DNA of 64,000 nt from Enterococcus plantarum (GTDB taxonomy: Bacteria; Bacillota; Bacilli; Lactobacillales; Enterococcaceae). A program made the translations under genes and the position numbers. Below the pieces are notes generated by a model. It saw only the letters and a list, made by a program, of their open reading frames with translations. It ran no database searches and was not told the DNA's origin. The stretch lies in contig NZ_MIKA01000011.1 in the NCBI RefSeq assembly GCF_001730295.1, forward strand, positions 1 through 64,000, written 5' to 3'. Below, piece after piece: positions 1 through 8,471 of this stretch (the first letter of the stretch is position 1; every line of letters starts with the position of its first letter).

Positions 1-1
1 T

Positions 2-199
2 ACTACCTTTAAAAAAGTTCAAACGGGCATTAAAAATGCGTTGAATTTGCCTTATTCCAACGGACCATTAGAATGCTTGAATAACCATATAAAAGTATTA
101 AAGAGAAACGCCTATGGCTTCCGTAACTTCTATAATTTTAAATTGAGAATTACTTTATGCTTTGGCACTGTTCTTTTTCAATCAAATAGAAAAACCTAG
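2..199 (+). CDS. ISL3-family transposase, C-terminal part
   Basis: An open frame enters from the left edge and ends with TAG at 197-199, giving 65 residues. It contains SNGPLECLNNHIKVLKRNAY and GFRNFYNFKLRI, the conserved C-terminal block of ISL3 (DDE_Tnp_ISL3) transposases, in which the Glu of NGPLE is the last residue of the DDE triad. The family catalyses cut-and-paste movement of its insertion sequence. Only the C-terminal fragment is visible; whether the gene is intact upstream is unknown. Confidence 0.8.
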   Translation, partial: TTFKKVQTGIKNALNLPYSNGPLECLNNHIKVLKRNAYGFRNFYNFKLRITLCFGTVLFQSNRKT

Positions 200-216
200 A
201 GGAATTTCCCTCTAGG
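195..216 (+). terminator. Hairpin at transposase stop
   Basis: CCTAGAGG (195-202) pairs with CCTCTAGG (209-216) around a 5-7 nt loop and overlaps the transposase stop codon. There is no long T run after it, so it is at best a weak terminator. Confidence 0.4.
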
Positions 217-293
217 CTTCATTAGTGATTTAATTCTTTGGATTTCTTCACCAACATTAGTTGACAAAGAGCCCTTTTAACAATCAATCACTA

Positions 294-2015
294 TTACATT
301 ACACCAAGATTTTTGAAGTAGAAATCTTCGATTCTTCTAAATGCACCTGGCTCCACTCGTTCAAGTGCAGTACCAATCTCATCTAGCGCATCTTGATATC
401 TGTATTCTTTTGAGAATAGTTCTAAACTATTTTCCATTGCTACACGAATTGCTTCATGTGTATGACGATAACGATTCGCATATTGCATCATTTGTTCCGT
501 CAATGCAGCGGAGTTGATTAAATCATTAGTTTTCTTATCCAGTAATTCTAAATCTTCATTACACAAATCAGAAAGTTTTTTGATTTCTTCCATATTGATA
601 CGGATTCGATTCAAGGCTTTGCTCAATTCTTCGATGCGATCTGTAGCTACAAAGAAAAACTCTAAGTAATCAGCCGGTAATCCCGGTAAACGTTGTTTCT
701 CAACATGGCGTTTGATATTGCGTAGTCGGAAATCATACTGATCAACTTTTTCTTGGGCAACTTTTTCGCCTTTGCGTAATTCTTTTAAGGAATCATCGAT
801 TTCAACTTGTTGATTTTCAATGTCATCTAATATCTTGTAGCAATCTTTAAAGAATGCTTGAACTTCAGAATAAGGAATCGTGTGTTCGTTCATTTTTGGT
901 TCGAAATCTTCATAACGACGAATCAATTCTTCGATCTCTGTTTGGAAACCTCTTGAACGTCCTAACTCATTATGATTCAATGTGTAACTTTGAGAGGTGT
1001 GATCTAATTCAATCATCAACTGACGGTTATTTTTCAGTGCATGGGCAATATAGTCACCCACTACTTTATGGTTCGTCATCACATATTTCTTAGCATTGAT
1101 CTCACGTTCCATGATTTCATATAATGCATCGATTGCATTCGCTGTATCACGATTGGCTACTTCTACTGCATCAACTTCCGTCTTCTCTAAATCAACGGTT
1201 GAATTTTTAACGCGTTTTTGAACACGTCTTAATTCGTCTTCGAAATTCTTTTCAGGGAATACATAGTGATCTGCAAGCAGACGTTTGTATCCTTCTTCGA
1301 TCTCTTTTAGTTGATCTGGGAAGGTCCGATTCAATTCATCATAAAGTGGCGGAATGCGTTTCATTACGTCATCTAATTCATAAGTATGACGTTCAGCGTT
1401 TTCCAATACTTCACGCGCTTCAATTGGGTCACCAGAAGTATTTAATGTGACAAACTGAGTAAATTCGATTTCGATATTTTTGATTTGTTTTTGTAATTCA
1501 GGATAAGCAGAACCAAATTCTGCTTTTTCGTCATGAAGTAATTTGCTGATTTCTTCGTAGACGTCTAAAGCTTTTTGCACTTCAAGTGAATTACGTTCTT
1601 CACTCTCGCGTAGTTCTTTCAAACCATTACGGATGATCTCAACTTCTGATTCCATCTCTGTCATCGTCTGCTCTGCTTCAGCGACTGCTTTTTTCGCTTT
1701 CATAAAACGGAAGGTTTCATTTAAATTTTCGACTTCAAAAATCTGACTTTCTAGCTCTGCAAAAGAACGAGTAGAAATCTCAGTCCAACGTTGATTCCAT
1801 TCTCTAAACGTGTTCTGACTTTGACCGACCATGTGCATCTTTTTGACATCATCGACCTCTTCAATCACTGGCAAGTCGAACAGCTCTTCTTTCCTCTTTT
1901 CCAGATCATCGAGTTTCATTTGATTTTTCTTTCTCATAAAATAACCAACTAAATACAAAACTGCTGCGATGATTATTATAGCTAAAACTACGATAATGAT
2001 CAGATTATTCTTCAT
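294..2015 (-). CDS. ezrA: Septation ring formation regulator EzrA
   Basis: 573 residues, the usual EzrA length. It has one N-terminal membrane segment (about residues 4-26, LIIIVVLAIIIIAAVLYLVG) followed by a short basic stretch and then about 540 residues of Glu/Lys/Arg-rich predicted coiled coil, the spectrin-like cytoplasmic rod of the family. EzrA binds FtsZ and membrane-bound division proteins, limits Z-ring formation to midcell and links division to wall synthesis. The start is supported by GGAGG seven to eight bases upstream of ATG. It reads toward the insertion sequence, which ends just after its stop codon. Identification is strong from topology, length and sequence character. Confidence 0.93.
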   Translation of the reverse strand: MKNNLIIIVVLAIIIIAAVLYLVGYFMRKKNQMKLDDLEKRKEELFDLPVIEEVDDVKKMHMVGQSQNTFREWNQRWTEISTRSFAELESQIFEVENLNETFRFMKAKKAVAEAEQTMTEMESEVEIIRNGLKELRESEERNSLEVQKALDVYEEISKLLHDEKAEFGSAYPELQKQIKNIEIEFTQFVTLNTSGDPIEAREVLENAERHTYELDDVMKRIPPLYDELNRTFPDQLKEIEEGYKRLLADHYVFPEKNFEDELRRVQKRVKNSTVDLEKTEVDAVEVANRDTANAIDALYEIMEREINAKKYVMTNHKVVGDYIAHALKNNRQLMIELDHTSQSYTLNHNELGRSRGFQTEIEELIRRYEDFEPKMNEHTIPYSEVQAFFKDCYKILDDIENQQVEIDDSLKELRKGEKVAQEKVDQYDFRLRNIKRHVEKQRLPGLPADYLEFFFVATDRIEELSKALNRIRINMEEIKKLSDLCNEDLELLDKKTNDLINSAALTEQMMQYANRYRHTHEAIRVAMENSLELFSKEYRYQDALDEIGTALERVEPGAFRRIEDFYFKNLGVM

Positions 2016-2244
2016 TCATGGTTCCTCCGTTTATTTATCCATATATGATTATACAACTGCTAATAAATAACAAAATCACTTCTATCTGCAATTGTATCAG
2101 TCTCTTATCTACATAAAATTCTTAAAAACACCTACAGAAAATTATACCACAATCCACTCTATCAAGCACTAGTTAATTGTAATTTCTTAATAATTGTTTT
2201 GAGTTTGTACTATTGTACCCTTTCTATCCTCATTATTAATAAGT

Positions 2245-2910
2245 TTAACCGATATCTTCCACATCTTGCAACTTTTTACACAACTCACTTAAGGTATCTA
2301 ATTGTGCGTCAGCTAACTGCTGATTCATGCCAAAACGGTTATCTTGAATGGCCCAGACTGTCATTCCTGCATCGTGTGCCGACCGTATTCCTTTTTCAGA
2401 ATCTTCAAGAGCAAGACAACTTTCAGGATCAATCCCTAATTCGGTAGCAGTATATAGATAAATTTCAGGGTCGGGCTTACTTTTTTTAAATTGGGTTCCA
2501 CTGACGATCACGTCAAAGTAACTAGCCAATTGTCCAGCTTTCAAAACATCTTGAATCGCATCCATCATTGAGGACGAAGCCAAACCGATTTTGTAGCCTT
2601 TTCTTTTAAGAAATTGTAATACTCGTTTTGCATCTGGGTCGATCATATACCCGTAATCAATGGGGTGTTCGATTTTATAGTGTAAATATTTTTCATTCAG
2701 GAAATTTTTGTCATACGTTGTATCATTTACTTTTAGAATCGTATCCCATAGACTTCGCATATCTGCTCCAACAAATTCAGGAATTGGTATTTGCTCAATG
2801 GATAGATCGTATTCTTTGAGAAAGGCTTTTCTACGTTGGTAGTAGAATTCTTCACTATCGACCAATACGCCGTCCATATCGAAAATAATTCCTTCATATC
2901 TTTGTATCAT
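2245..2910 (-). CDS. HAD hydrolase, beta-phosphoglucomutase-like
   Basis: 221 residues with the HAD phosphatase motifs in order: I, FDMDGVLVDSE near residue 10 (nucleophile Asp and acid/base Asp); II, LASSS around 112; III, the conserved Lys in KKSKPDPEIY; IV, ALEDSEKGIRSAHDAGM. The cap domain inserted after motif I is the helical type of the PGM/phosphoglycolate phosphatase subfamily. It probably dephosphorylates or isomerises a small sugar phosphate; the substrate cannot be read from the sequence. GGAG lies nine bases before ATG. It stands alone between ezrA and the divergent aspartate kinase gene. Confidence 0.85.
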   Translation of the reverse strand: MIQRYEGIIFDMDGVLVDSEEFYYQRRKAFLKEYDLSIEQIPIPEFVGADMRSLWDTILKVNDTTYDKNFLNEKYLHYKIEHPIDYGYMIDPDAKRVLQFLKRKGYKIGLASSSMMDAIQDVLKAGQLASYFDVIVSGTQFKKSKPDPEIYLYTATELGIDPESCLALEDSEKGIRSAHDAGMTVWAIQDNRFGMNQQLADAQLDTLSELCKKLQDVEDIG

Positions 2911-3030
2911 TATTGGTGCTCCTTTTTTGCTATTCTTATTCAGCTCTATCAGTCTAACAAAAGTTTGAAAAAAAATGAAGAAATTTGTTGAAAAACAACG
3001 GAAAAGATTAATTAATTGTCTATTTTACGG

Positions 3031-3059
3031 TTGCTTTTCGAAGGATATTTCGGTATTCT
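3031..3059 (+). promoter_or_regulatory. Probable promoter of the aspartate kinase gene
   Basis: TTGCTT (3031-3036), 17 bases, then TATTCT (3054-3059). This would start RNA near 3066, so an ATG at 3072 would be nearly leaderless and the GTG at 3105 with its own AGGAG is the better start. Confidence 0.45.
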
Positions 3060-3104
3060 TTTACTATTATAATGAAAAATCTATTAAAATTAGGAGTGAA
3101 AAAA

Positions 3105-4457
3105 GTGAAAGTCACAAAATTTGGGGGAAGCTCGCTTGCTTCTGCAACACAATTAGAGAAAGTTTTACACATCGTAAAAGAAGACGTTTCACGAAAGTTC
3201 ATCGTTGTTTCAGCTCCTGGTAAGCGTTCTTCTGAAGACATCAAAGTAACAGATATGCTTATTTCTTATTATCAAGCGTACGTCAATAATGAAAATACTA
3301 CTGAAATCGTCGCTAAAATCGTTGCCCGTTATGAGGCAATTTTAGATGAACTAACCCTTACTAAAGATGTTTTAACTGATATTCAACATGCAATCCAACA
3401 TTTAGCGACTTTGGAAAAAGAACATAACCCTCATCTTTTAGATGCTTTTTTAGCCAGTGGAGAGGACAATAATGCTAAATTAGTGGCTGCATTTTTCCAA
3501 CAACGAGGCTTGAATGCTCGTTACACAAATCCTTTAGATCTTGGAATCATCGTTTCAGATGAACCTGGAAATGCTCGGATTTTGCCATCTTCTCTAAACA
3601 AGATCTACCAGTTCGCTACGACTGAAGAAATTTTAGTGATTCCTGGCTTTTTTGGTTTTACAGAAACTGGTGACATTTGTACATTTTCTAGGGGAGGATC
3701 AGATATATCAGGATCGATTGTTGCAGCAGGTGTAAAAGCTGATATTTACGAAAACTTTACGGATGTCGACGGTATTTTTGTTGCACATCCGGGGATTATT
3801 CACGAGCCAAAAACAATCAAAGAACTGACTTATAGAGAAATGCGCGAATTAGCGTATGCTGGATTTGCCGTCTTACATGATGAAGCGTTGATGCCGGCTT
3901 ATCGGGCCAATATTCCGGTAGTCATCAAAAATACGAATAATCCTGAACACCCTGGCACATTGATCACGACTTCTAGAACGGTCAAACACGATCCAGTTGT
4001 GGGAATTGCCAGCGACCAAGGTTTTGCTAGTATCTACATCAGCAAGTATTTAATGAATAGAGAATTAGGTTTCGGTCGCCGCTTGCTTCAGATTCTTGAA
4101 GAATTAGGGCTGAGCTATGAACATATGCCTTCTGGAATCGATGATATTTCCATCATTTTAAGAGAAGGTCAATTGACAATTGAAATAGAAAAAGAATTAA
4201 TGACACGCTTAGAACAAGAACTTGAGCCTGATGAGTTGCGGATCACGCATGGTTTGTCGATGTTGATGGTTGTTGGAGAAGGAATGCGCCAACGAATCGG
4301 GGTCATGGCTGACAGCACAGCCGCTTTAGCTTTTAATAAAATCAACTTAGAAATGATCAACCAAGGTTCCTCCGAGGTCAGCATTATGTTTGGTATTCGT
4401 GAGGATCAAGAGCAAAAAGCGATTCAGGCTTTATATCAAACATTTTTTAAATCATAA
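3105..4457 (+). CDS. Aspartate kinase
   Basis: About 450 residues. The N-terminal VTKFGGSSLA is the nucleotide-binding signature of aspartokinases and FSRGGSDISGS (about 200-210) is the second conserved kinase motif. The C-terminal 140 residues form two ACT-type regulatory domains, including IGVMADSTAALAFNKINLEM and SSEVSIMFGI. It phosphorylates L-aspartate, the first step toward lysine, diaminopimelate, threonine and methionine; the ACT pair implies feedback control by an amino acid. I chose GTG at 3105 because AGGAG (3092-3096) is well spaced; an in-frame ATG at 3072 would add 11 residues. No lysine riboswitch is evident in the short leader. Confidence 0.92.
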   Translation: MKVTKFGGSSLASATQLEKVLHIVKEDVSRKFIVVSAPGKRSSEDIKVTDMLISYYQAYVNNENTTEIVAKIVARYEAILDELTLTKDVLTDIQHAIQHLATLEKEHNPHLLDAFLASGEDNNAKLVAAFFQQRGLNARYTNPLDLGIIVSDEPGNARILPSSLNKIYQFATTEEILVIPGFFGFTETGDICTFSRGGSDISGSIVAAGVKADIYENFTDVDGIFVAHPGIIHEPKTIKELTYREMRELAYAGFAVLHDEALMPAYRANIPVVIKNTNNPEHPGTLITTSRTVKHDPVVGIASDQGFASIYISKYLMNRELGFGRRLLQILEELGLSYEHMPSGIDDISIILREGQLTIEIEKELMTRLEQELEPDELRITHGLSMLMVVGEGMRQRIGVMADSTAALAFNKINLEMINQGSSEVSIMFGIREDQEQKAIQALYQTFFKS

Positions 4458-4730
4458 CTAATAATGAGATTGGGACAGAAGAATTTCATTCCGAGAACCA
4501 AGTAGGTACTGTGTACATCAACTCGTCCTCGTTGTGTTTTACCGCAACAAGAAGGAATTTACGAAAATTGCCTCTTTTTACAGTAATCCTGTAAAAAGAG
4601 GACAATTGGGAACTACTTGATGCGCTTTAAATTTTTGTGAATTGCCGCTTTGCTTTTGCTCCCACCATTCATCTGGCTTCCTTATAGGGTGGGGTGTGAC
4701 TCGTAGAGTCATGCCCCACCTCTGTTTCAT
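4458..4730. other. Intergenic region with two strong inverted repeats
   Basis: The gap between two convergent genes holds a perfect 13-bp inverted repeat, CCTCTTTTTACAG (4571-4583) and CTGTAAAAAGAGG (4589-4601), and a second long stem around 4689-4720 in which GGTGGGGTGTGACTC pairs with GAGTCATGCCCCACC apart from two positions. Neither is followed by a clean T run. GATTGGGACAGAAG at 4469 recurs in part near 34173 (GATTGGGACTGAA) and 62997 (GGTTGGGACAAGC), always just after or between genes, so it belongs to a short dispersed repeat. The region probably ends transcription from both sides. Confidence 0.5.
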
Positions 4731-5249
4731 TTAGTCCTCCGAAGCTTTACATTGACGTTCCAATTCTGCTTTAATTTTAGGTTCTGGCGCAAAATCAGCT
4801 TCCCAATTGTCAGGCTTCAATACCTTATGGGTCACTGGATGATAACGCGGAGTGCCATCTGGAAACAGCTTCCCCATATTTGCTTCATGAACAATAGAAA
4901 ATAGTTCAGTAGGATCTACCCCTAGCAAAGAGAATGATCCATAAGTAAAATACAACAAATCAATCAATGCATCTACTTGCTCAACTAAAGGATCGGTCAC
5001 TTCTTTTTCCTTATTGAGTACCTTTTTTTCTGCCTGATCGACAGCTACTTTCAGCTGACTTACTAATTCTTTAAAGACTGCTGGATCATTATTCGCTGCC
5101 CCGTATAGAAATTCAACTAATTCTTCGGCTTTAAAGCCAGCTCTATCTGATGCTTGTTTGGCAGAAAAGTGTGTTGGAATTTTAGGTTTTCTATTATCAA
5201 ATCTTTCGTGAAACAGTTCAGTTTTTTCAAATGGGTTATCGATTTTCAT
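4731..5249 (-). CDS. Phosphoribosyl-ATP pyrophosphohydrolase-like (MazG-type) protein
   Basis: 172 residues from the ATG with AGGAGG nine bases upstream; a longer frame to 5342 has no site and is unlikely. The centre carries the all-alpha NTP pyrophosphohydrolase pattern: KAEELVEFLYGA (EExxE-like), a coiled stretch, and QVDALIDLLYFTYGSFSLLGVD, followed by FSIVHEANMGKLFPDG, typical of the PRA-PH/MazG-like branch (PF01503). Such enzymes hydrolyse nucleoside triphosphates or related pyrophosphates and often sanitise the nucleotide pool. No histidine genes are nearby, so a role in histidine synthesis is not supported. Confidence 0.75.
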   Translation of the reverse strand: MKIDNPFEKTELFHERFDNRKPKIPTHFSAKQASDRAGFKAEELVEFLYGAANNDPAVFKELVSQLKVAVDQAEKKVLNKEKEVTDPLVEQVDALIDLLYFTYGSFSLLGVDPTELFSIVHEANMGKLFPDGTPRYHPVTHKVLKPDNWEADFAPEPKIKAELERQCKASED

Positions 5250-5267
5250 TGGGTTCCTCCTAAACTT

Positions 5268-5390
5268 AAAAGCGGAATGGATTCTTGTAGATCCGCCTGA
5301 AAAATAGAAAGCACTGACTGAAATGCTTTTTGCCTCGCTCAATTTTTTCCTTTTTTTCAGCCGGAGCTAGCGGATCCATTTCGGCTCAAA
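5268..5390. repeat. Diverged copy of the extragenic palindromic element
   Basis: This spacer starts AAAAGCGG, contains GATTC and TAGATCCGCC, then TGAAAAATAGAAA, CACTGACTG and ATGCTTTTTGCC, and ends with GGAGCTAGCGGATCC. The order and wording parallel the 122-bp tandem element at 38947-39179, and the ends can pair (GATCCGC with GCGGATC). I take it as an older, diverged relative of that element. Confidence 0.4.
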
Positions 5391-5454
5391 TAGAAAACAA
5401 GAAAACTTACCTGTGTCGTTTCTTGTCTCTTTAAATTTTAGCTCATTCACGTAG

Positions 5455-6294
5455 CTAAACAATCACCCCATAATGTAATAAGGCTTGATAAATTCCGTCC
5501 TCTTCATTTGTACCGGTCACGTATTGTGCCACTCTTTTAACTTCCACTTCGGCATTGCCCATTGCAATACCAAGTCCCACACCTTCCAACATCTCTAAAT
5601 CATTCCAACTATCACCAAATGCCATTACTTCCTCTAATTCAATATCAAACTGTTTAACACATTGTTGAATCCCAGCTAACTTTGAACCACCTGCTGGAAT
5701 AATGTCTACCGTAAATGAGTTAGAGCGTGTGATATGACTATCCAACAGCTGTTCTTTTAACATTGTCTCCTCTGATTTCGGGCTTAAAAGCACACACTGA
5801 TAAATTGGTTCTTTCAATAAATCAAGATCATGATAACGCTTTGTCTTCTTATGAATTGAAAAACGGCTGGTCAGATTTTTGAAAAGTGCCACTGGAAAAC
5901 GCTTTGGCAAAAAGCGTACAACTTTTTTTGCCCATTTATTTTGACCAAAACGCATCAACGAACTTCCTTCTATACTACGTCTTGAAGCAAATATAATCTG
6001 CCGATGATGATAGTCAGAAAAAGAAATAATTCGACTCAAGGCTTCATCTGAAAAAGGATCAGCCCAAATGGTGGTCTCATTTGTATAAACCAATTGACCA
6101 TTGTATGTTACAAAAACATCAAAATTTAGCCCAACTATTTGCTGGCTTAAATGAACAGGGCCGCGTCCCGTTGCTATACCGCAAAGGATTCCTTGCGACT
6201 GTGCTAATGCGATCCCTCGTTTAGTTGATTCTAAGATCTTATCATTCTTATTTACTAATGTACCGTCGATATCAAAGAAAATAGCTTTTATCAT
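5455..6294 (-). CDS. Cof-type HAD-IIB phosphatase
   Basis: 279 residues. Motif I is FFDIDGTLVNKN at the N terminus, with two catalytic Asp; motif II is GIATGRG near residue 40; the conserved Lys lies in GGSKLAGIQQC (about 205); motif IV is AFGDSWNDLEMLE, with the Cof signature GDxxNDxEML. The large alpha/beta cap between motifs II and III is typical of the Cof/YidA group, which dephosphorylate sugar phosphates or flavin and pyridoxal phosphates. The substrate is not predictable. The start ATG is preceded by GAAAGG. It is 41 bp downstream of the DUF72 gene and may be transcribed with it. Confidence 0.88.
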   Translation of the reverse strand: MIKAIFFDIDGTLVNKNDKILESTKRGIALAQSQGILCGIATGRGPVHLSQQIVGLNFDVFVTYNGQLVYTNETTIWADPFSDEALSRIISFSDYHHRQIIFASRRSIEGSSLMRFGQNKWAKKVVRFLPKRFPVALFKNLTSRFSIHKKTKRYHDLDLLKEPIYQCVLLSPKSEETMLKEQLLDSHITRSNSFTVDIIPAGGSKLAGIQQCVKQFDIELEEVMAFGDSWNDLEMLEGVGLGIAMGNAEVEVKRVAQYVTGTNEEDGIYQALLHYGVIV

Positions 6295-6335
6295 AAATTC
6301 CCTTTCTTTGTTTGACTCATCCGTTTTACAATCGA

Positions 6336-7175
6336 CTAAAACAAGCCCATTTGTTTTGGATTTAAATCTGTATATTCCAACCCAAGTGCAGCCTTCATTT
6401 CTAATAGATTCCCGGCCGCATCTCCGCCGGAATTATTATTGAAAATCACACCCACTTCTTGCGTCTCACGCGCCACTTTTTCCACAGCTTCACTCAAGTC
6501 TGCAATTTCTTCTGCATTGTATCGATACAACGTTCGTTTTTTACGCCAATCTTTGTCATTTGCCATCCAACCTGCAGCATTACGCCCATGAAAACGGAAT
6601 AACGTAAATTGATCATTGGTAACATAAGGGAAAAATGGAACGGGATTTGTCGGAATCTGCGGCTCATCAACAACTACTAATGAAAATGCATTGGTTTTCA
6701 TAAACGATAGTGTTTGTTTAATATATTTAGCTGTATACCATGAACCATTTCGCAACTCTATCGCAATCGGAAATCCAGCAAACCATTGTCGAATCTTTTC
6801 TAAATATTGAACATTTTCCTTCGTACAGCTAAACGTTCCCGAAAATTGAATCAAAAAAGCAAACAACTTCCCTGTTTCGATTATGGGTGCCATACTTGTT
6901 AAAAAAGCTTCAATCATTTCTTCTTCACTTTGATAGTACTGTTGCCATTCACCTTGGCAACTGATGCCACTATAGACTTTCATTACAAAGCGGAAATTCT
7001 CTGGCACTGATTTAGCCCACTCTCTAACAGAGTCTTGTTTGGGAATACCATAGTATGCCGTATCCATCTCAACTAGCGGCAGATAACCTGCATACTCATA
7101 TAAAGTAGAACGTTTTTTTCCGGTTAATCTGTCATGTTCATTAAAAGAAGTCAAACCTAAGCGAATCATCGTCAT
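6336..7175 (-). CDS. DUF72 (YecE-family) protein
   Basis: 279 residues. It has the DUF72 layout: an N-terminal YAGYLPLVEMDTAYYGIPK motif (here preceded by RLGLTSFNEH), FRFVMKVYSGIS, an FLIQFSGTF strand, AIELRNGSWY around residue 145 and FRFHGRNAAGW toward the C terminus, ending in PKQMGLF. The fold is a TIM barrel resembling sugar isomerases but the function of the family is unknown. The start was placed at the ATG with GAAAGGA just upstream; a GTG 18 bases earlier is possible but poorly spaced. Confidence 0.85.
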   Translation of the reverse strand: MTMIRLGLTSFNEHDRLTGKKRSTLYEYAGYLPLVEMDTAYYGIPKQDSVREWAKSVPENFRFVMKVYSGISCQGEWQQYYQSEEEMIEAFLTSMAPIIETGKLFAFLIQFSGTFSCTKENVQYLEKIRQWFAGFPIAIELRNGSWYTAKYIKQTLSFMKTNAFSLVVVDEPQIPTNPVPFFPYVTNDQFTLFRFHGRNAAGWMANDKDWRKKRTLYRYNAEEIADLSEAVEKVARETQEVGVIFNNNSGGDAAGNLLEMKAALGLEYTDLNPKQMGLF

Positions 7176-7293
7176 TTTATCCTTTCTCTTCACAAAACTA
7201 CTATTATAGACATATCGTTAAAATGATTATTCTTCACTTATTTTATACTAAAAAAGACTAAGACAAAACAAAAAGTTGTCTCAGTCAAAAAAA

Positions 7294-8052
7294 TTAATTG
7301 CGCGAATCTTTTTCTTCGCTTTTTTTCCATTTCATGTTGGCTTCACAATAAACTTGACCCTCGATGCGGATTTCATGACGCGTCGTTTGTCCTTCATCTG
7401 TATTGAGCATGTCATAATGACTTTCTACTACCTGACCATATTCAACTTCCTTATCAAATTTGACATTGATAAAGGTCGGCTCATGTGTACTTAAGAAATC
7501 ATAGCCTAATACGTCTAGCAACCAATTAAAATAAATGGCATTATTAACATGCTGATTGCCATCAATATCGAAATATCGGACACGGTAGGGTAAAAATTCA
7601 CCAGCTTCCACTTTTTCGATTTTTTCACCGCGGTAAATTTTCTTGATTTTTTCACTTTCATACGGCTCGATGATTTCAGGTAATACACTACTCATTTTAC
7701 GATTTTCTTTATCCATCAATACAAACGTTGACTTGATTAAAACGCATTCGTTTCCTTGTTCATCATGAATCCAAAAGTTTCGATAACAAAAGTATTTATT
7801 ATACGCTATAGCTTGTGTCGTTACAGCAAGTTTTTCTCCAACTTTGGGTAATCGTGTGATATGGATTTCGTAATTGGTAATGACCCAGCCAAGACCAAAC
7901 GAAGCCACAAAGTCGCTTCCTCTATCTAAGGCATCACTTTGTTCTTCAGATGTTTTGATTACAACAGCCAGCATTGACGGGATCGTCATTTTCCTTGTAA
8001 TATCGCCATCATAATAAGCTACTTCATACGGGGTCGTAAATTTTTTTGCCAC
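7294..8052 (-). CDS. Acyl-ACP thioesterase (FatA/FatB family)
   Basis: 252 residues in two hot-dog domains. The first domain begins with the substrate-binding region (VAYYDGDITRKMTIPSMLAVV). The second carries DIDGNQHVNNAIYFNWLLDVL around 168-188, the conserved DxNxHVNNxxYxxW motif whose Asn and His take part in catalysis. The enzyme releases free fatty acids from acyl carrier protein. GGAGGAG sits five to eleven bases before ATG. It is a single gene, followed by the two genes described above on the same strand. Confidence 0.9.
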   Translation of the reverse strand: MAKKFTTPYEVAYYDGDITRKMTIPSMLAVVIKTSEEQSDALDRGSDFVASFGLGWVITNYEIHITRLPKVGEKLAVTTQAIAYNKYFCYRNFWIHDEQGNECVLIKSTFVLMDKENRKMSSVLPEIIEPYESEKIKKIYRGEKIEKVEAGEFLPYRVRYFDIDGNQHVNNAIYFNWLLDVLGYDFLSTHEPTFINVKFDKEVEYGQVVESHYDMLNTDEGQTTRHEIRIEGQVYCEANMKWKKSEEKDSRN

Positions 8053-8210
8053 TGGATCTCCTCCTTTTCTATACTGATATGACTCGTTAAATTATACCAT
8101 AATCTACCCAACCAGTGATAAAATAAAAATCTGCAAACGATTACTCTTGCTTAATATATAGCTCAAACCCGCACAAAAAAGCTATCACATGCACTATTTA
8201 AATACATAAA

Positions 8211-8260
8211 AAAAACTTTTCAACACAGAAGTAAAATTCCTCCTATTTTAAAAAGTTTTT
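8211..8260 (-). terminator. Hairpin after the 20-codon micro-gene
   Basis: AAAAACTTTT (8211-8220) pairs with AAAAGTTTTT (8251-8260), and an inner TAAAAT/ATTTTA stem presents AGGAGG in its loop. On the minus strand it follows the micro-gene at 8312-8374 and is trailed by a T-rich stretch, so it probably ends that short transcript. Confidence 0.45.
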
Positions 8261-8311
8261 CAGTCCTACCTATTTGTAAAAGAACAACCTTTAATAACTA
8301 ATTTTTCCACT

Positions 8312-8374
8312 CTATACGTGACCTGTATTACCATAGCCAAATACTTCTCCTAAGACTTCAGAAAGCACTTCCAT
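8312..8374 (-). CDS. 20-residue peptide, possible signal for the divergent regulator
   Basis: The peptide begins MEVLSEVLGE and ends GYGNTGHV. Its ATG is preceded at six bases by a strong site, GGAGGG (8381-8386). It is read away from the XRE/TPR regulator gene that starts 98 bp away, shares its AT-rich promoter region (two TATAAT boxes facing opposite ways; TTATGC-17-TATAAT fits this strand) and is followed by its own hairpin. Small peptide genes next to RNPP regulators commonly encode their pheromones, but this one is not hydrophobic and has no export signal, so it could also be a leader or toxin-like peptide. The family is not recognised. Confidence 0.5.
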   Translation of the reverse strand: MEVLSEVLGEVFGYGNTGHV

Positions 8375-8412
8375 CTTTATCCCTCCAAAAAAAATTAGTT
8401 GATTCCAAAAGA

Positions 8413-8445
8413 ATAATACCATACTATTATATAAACTAGTATTAT
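8413..8445. promoter_or_regulatory. Divergent promoter region with dyad
   Basis: ATAATAC (8413-8419) and GTATTAT (8439-8445) form an inverted repeat across the divergent promoters. TATAAT at 8443-8448 would serve the regulator gene. The dyad is a candidate operator for the regulator itself. Confidence 0.4.
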
Positions 8446-8471
8446 AATGCATAAACATAGAGGGGAAAAAT

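Larger units (their letters stand above)
1..276 (+). mobile_element. ISL3-family insertion sequence, right end only
   Basis: The window opens inside a transposase gene. After its stop, the sequence runs to CACCAACATTAGTTGAC and AAAGAGCCC around 251-274, which reads in reverse as GGGCTCTTTGTCAAC, the kind of terminal inverted repeat I associate with ISL3-family elements. The left end lies outside the window, so target duplication and completeness cannot be judged. The element sits about 20 bp beyond the ezrA stop codon. The exact end is an estimate. Confidence 0.65.
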
